Shown: in pieces, positions 5,493-6,303 of the stretch
Layout of the letters: every line of letters starts with the position of its first letter
How positions within the stretch are numbered: the first letter of the stretch is position 1
DNA from: an archaeon
Lineage (GTDB): Archaea; Thermoproteota; Nitrososphaeria_A; Caldarchaeales; Wolframiiraptoraceae
DNA length: 6,303 nucleotides
Assembly (NCBI GenBank): GCA_029258815.1
Contig: JAPDJZ010000047.1
Span: 1-6,303 of the forward strand
Reading direction: 5' to 3'
The notes under the pieces: generated by a model
What the model saw: only the letters and a program-made list of their open reading frames with translations
The model's database searches: none
What the model was told of the DNA's origin: nothing
Program-made: the position numbers and the translations under genes

Positions 5493-5885
5493 TTGGGGAA
5501 GATGAAGGTGTTGGGGCGGCACATAGTAGCGGAATTGCACGGTTGCGAGCCCGGCCTTCTCACGGACCTAGATAGGACTCTCGAAATCCTGAGAGACGCT
5601 GTTAAGGCCGCTGGCGCCACCTATCTCGGAGAGTTCCACAAGACCTTCGAGCCCTGGGGCGGGGTTACGGCGATAATAGCTCTCGCGGAATCCCACATCT
5701 CCATACACACCTGGCCGGAGTACGGGTATGCGGCTCTGGACATCTTCACATGCGGGGATCAGGCCGATCCGTGGAAGGCTTACGAGCACGTCGTCGAGGT
5801 CTATAAGCCCGAGAAGGTGAACGTTACCGAGATTAAGCGCGGCTTAGTTAGGCTCGAGAAGCTCGAAGAGCGTGGAGAGCGATGA
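5493..5885 (+). CDS. speD: S-adenosylmethionine decarboxylase proenzyme (small pyruvoyl type)
   Basis: Decarboxylates AdoMet to the aminopropyl donor for polyamine synthesis. It is made as a proenzyme that cuts itself before a serine, which becomes the pyruvoyl cofactor. The 130-residue length fits the short bacterial/archaeal class. LAESHISIHTWPEYGYAA (64-81) holds the cleavage pair Glu66-Ser67 and His72, and FTCG (85-88) holds Cys87; these match the Ser63, His68 and Cys83 of the Thermotoga maritima enzyme. GRHIVAELHGC near the start is also family-typical. Two starts are possible: TTG at 5493, with GGAG ending 7 nt before it, and ATG at 5502, which has only GGGGAAG directly touching it; I choose the TTG. 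The gene overlaps speE by ATGA. A crenarchaeal paralogue of this family decarboxylates arginine instead, but the AELHGC and FTCG details and the speE partner favour AdoMet. Confidence 0.94.
   Translation: MGKMKVLGRHIVAELHGCEPGLLTDLDRTLEILRDAVKAAGATYLGEFHKTFEPWGGVTAIIALAESHISIHTWPEYGYAALDIFTCGDQADPWKAYEHVVEVYKPEKVNVTEIKRGLVRLEKLEERGER
5874..5877 (+). promoter_or_regulatory. Ribosome binding site of speE, inside speD
   Basis: GGAG lies within the last codons of speD, 4 nt before the speE ATG. Together with the ATGA stop/start overlap it suggests reinitiation by ribosomes finishing speD, keeping the two enzymes at matched levels. Confidence 0.4.
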
Positions 5886-6303
5886 TCACCAGGGTCTCCG
5901 CCAACAAGTTCGTCTTGGAGTGGATTACTGAGAGCTGGGCATCCCTCTACGGGGTCAAGGAGATAATCTACTCGGGCGAGACCAGGTATCAGAAGGTCGA
6001 CATCCTGAAGACCCACGACTTCGGCACGGTCCTCCTCCTAGACGGCCTACTCCAATCATCGGAGCTCGACGAATTCATCTACCACGAATGCCTAGTCCAC
6101 CCGGCGATGCTCTCCCACCCCGATCCGAGGCGGGTTCTCATAATCGGGGGAGGGGAGGGAGCTACGGCTAGGGAGGTCGAGCGCTATCCCGGCGTCGAGG
6201 AGGTTCAGATGGTCGATCTAGACGGCGAGCTAATCGAGATCGTGAGGAAGCATCTTCCATGGGGTAGGGAGGGGTTCGAGGATCCTAGGCTTAAGCTCGT
6301 GAT
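5882..6303 (+). CDS. speE: Spermidine synthase-like aminopropyltransferase (3' end lies outside the window)
   Basis: Transfers the aminopropyl group of decarboxylated AdoMet to a polyamine acceptor. The ATG at 5882 overlaps the speD stop (ATGA at 5882-5885), and 140 codons are open to the right edge; full proteins of this family are usually about 280-320 residues, so about half is visible. GGAG at 5874-5877 lies 4 nt before the ATG. Motifs in order: YQ (36-37), LDGLLQSS (53-60), DEFIYHE (63-69), HPAMLSHP (73-80), the nucleotide-binding GGGEGA (89-94), then MVDLDGEL (110-117) with the acid after the second Rossmann strand. The Glu in GGGEG, where ordinary spermidine synthases have Asp, resembles what I recall of the Thermus thermophilus enzyme that prefers agmatine and of plant ACL5 thermospermine synthase. 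The family is certain; whether the acceptor is putrescine, agmatine or spermidine is not. Confidence 0.94.
   Translation, partial: MITRVSANKFVLEWITESWASLYGVKEIIYSGETRYQKVDILKTHDFGTVLLLDGLLQSSELDEFIYHECLVHPAMLSHPDPRRVLIIGGGEGATAREVERYPGVEEVQMVDLDGELIEIVRKHLPWGREGFEDPRLKLV

Noticed and set aside
1..6303. Mobile elements, CRISPR repeats, attachment sites or defence genes
   Set aside because: No transposase or integrase motif, no spaced direct repeats and no duplicated tRNA 3' end were seen. Gene content and base use are even across the window.

Overview
The window is a compact stretch of a thermophilic archaeal genome and looks mainly like housekeeping DNA. Several things point to Archaea. The leucyl-tRNA synthetase is of the archaeal/eukaryal type. 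A diphthamide-synthesis ATP pyrophosphatase (Dph6/DUF71 type) and a DUF434/DUF5616 protein are present. The tRNA has no encoded CCA and sits about 26 nt downstream of a TATA box. Several genes appear leaderless or nearly so. The small pyruvoyl AdoMet decarboxylase overlaps an aminopropyltransferase. Thermophily is suggested by the very GC-rich tRNA stems (53 of 75 bases are G or C), heavy AGG/AGA and ATA codon use and charged, compact proteins. A Thermoproteota- or Korarchaeota-like lineage would fit, but the sequence alone does not settle this.

Layout, left to right. Positions 1-2203 (+) hold the C-terminal three quarters of leuS, from inside the editing domain to the natural C-terminus. Six bases later comes a DUF434/DUF5616 gene (2210-2896, +), a possible PIN/NYN-like nuclease of unknown role and probably co-transcribed with leuS. 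Its 3' end overlaps by 38 bp the 3' end of a convergent gene for a small membrane-anchored or secreted DUF4352-like protein (2859-3413, -). Upstream of that on the same strand is dph6 (3489-4151, -). A 120-bp divergent promoter region separates dph6 from tRNA-Arg(UCU) (4272-4346, +). Only 3 bp after the tRNA is the stop codon of a convergent D-2-hydroxyacid dehydrogenase gene (4350-5390, -). A second divergent promoter region (5391-5492) leads to speD (5493-5885, +), which overlaps by ATGA the start of speE (5882 to the window edge, +).

Functionally there are two themes. The left side is translation: leucine charging, diphthamide modification of EF-2, and a tRNA that reads the AGA codon (and AGG by wobble) much used here. 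The right side is polyamine synthesis: SpeD makes decarboxylated AdoMet and SpeE transfers its aminopropyl group. The SpeE carries a GGGEG motif instead of GGGDG, which suggests an agmatine or long-chain/thermospermine type of aminopropyltransferase.

I see no mobile element, CRISPR array, phage gene or obvious new system. The best candidates for new biology are the uncharacterised DUF434/DUF5616 protein beside leuS and the substrate choice of the SpeD-SpeE pair. No intergenic stretch exceeds about 120 bp.
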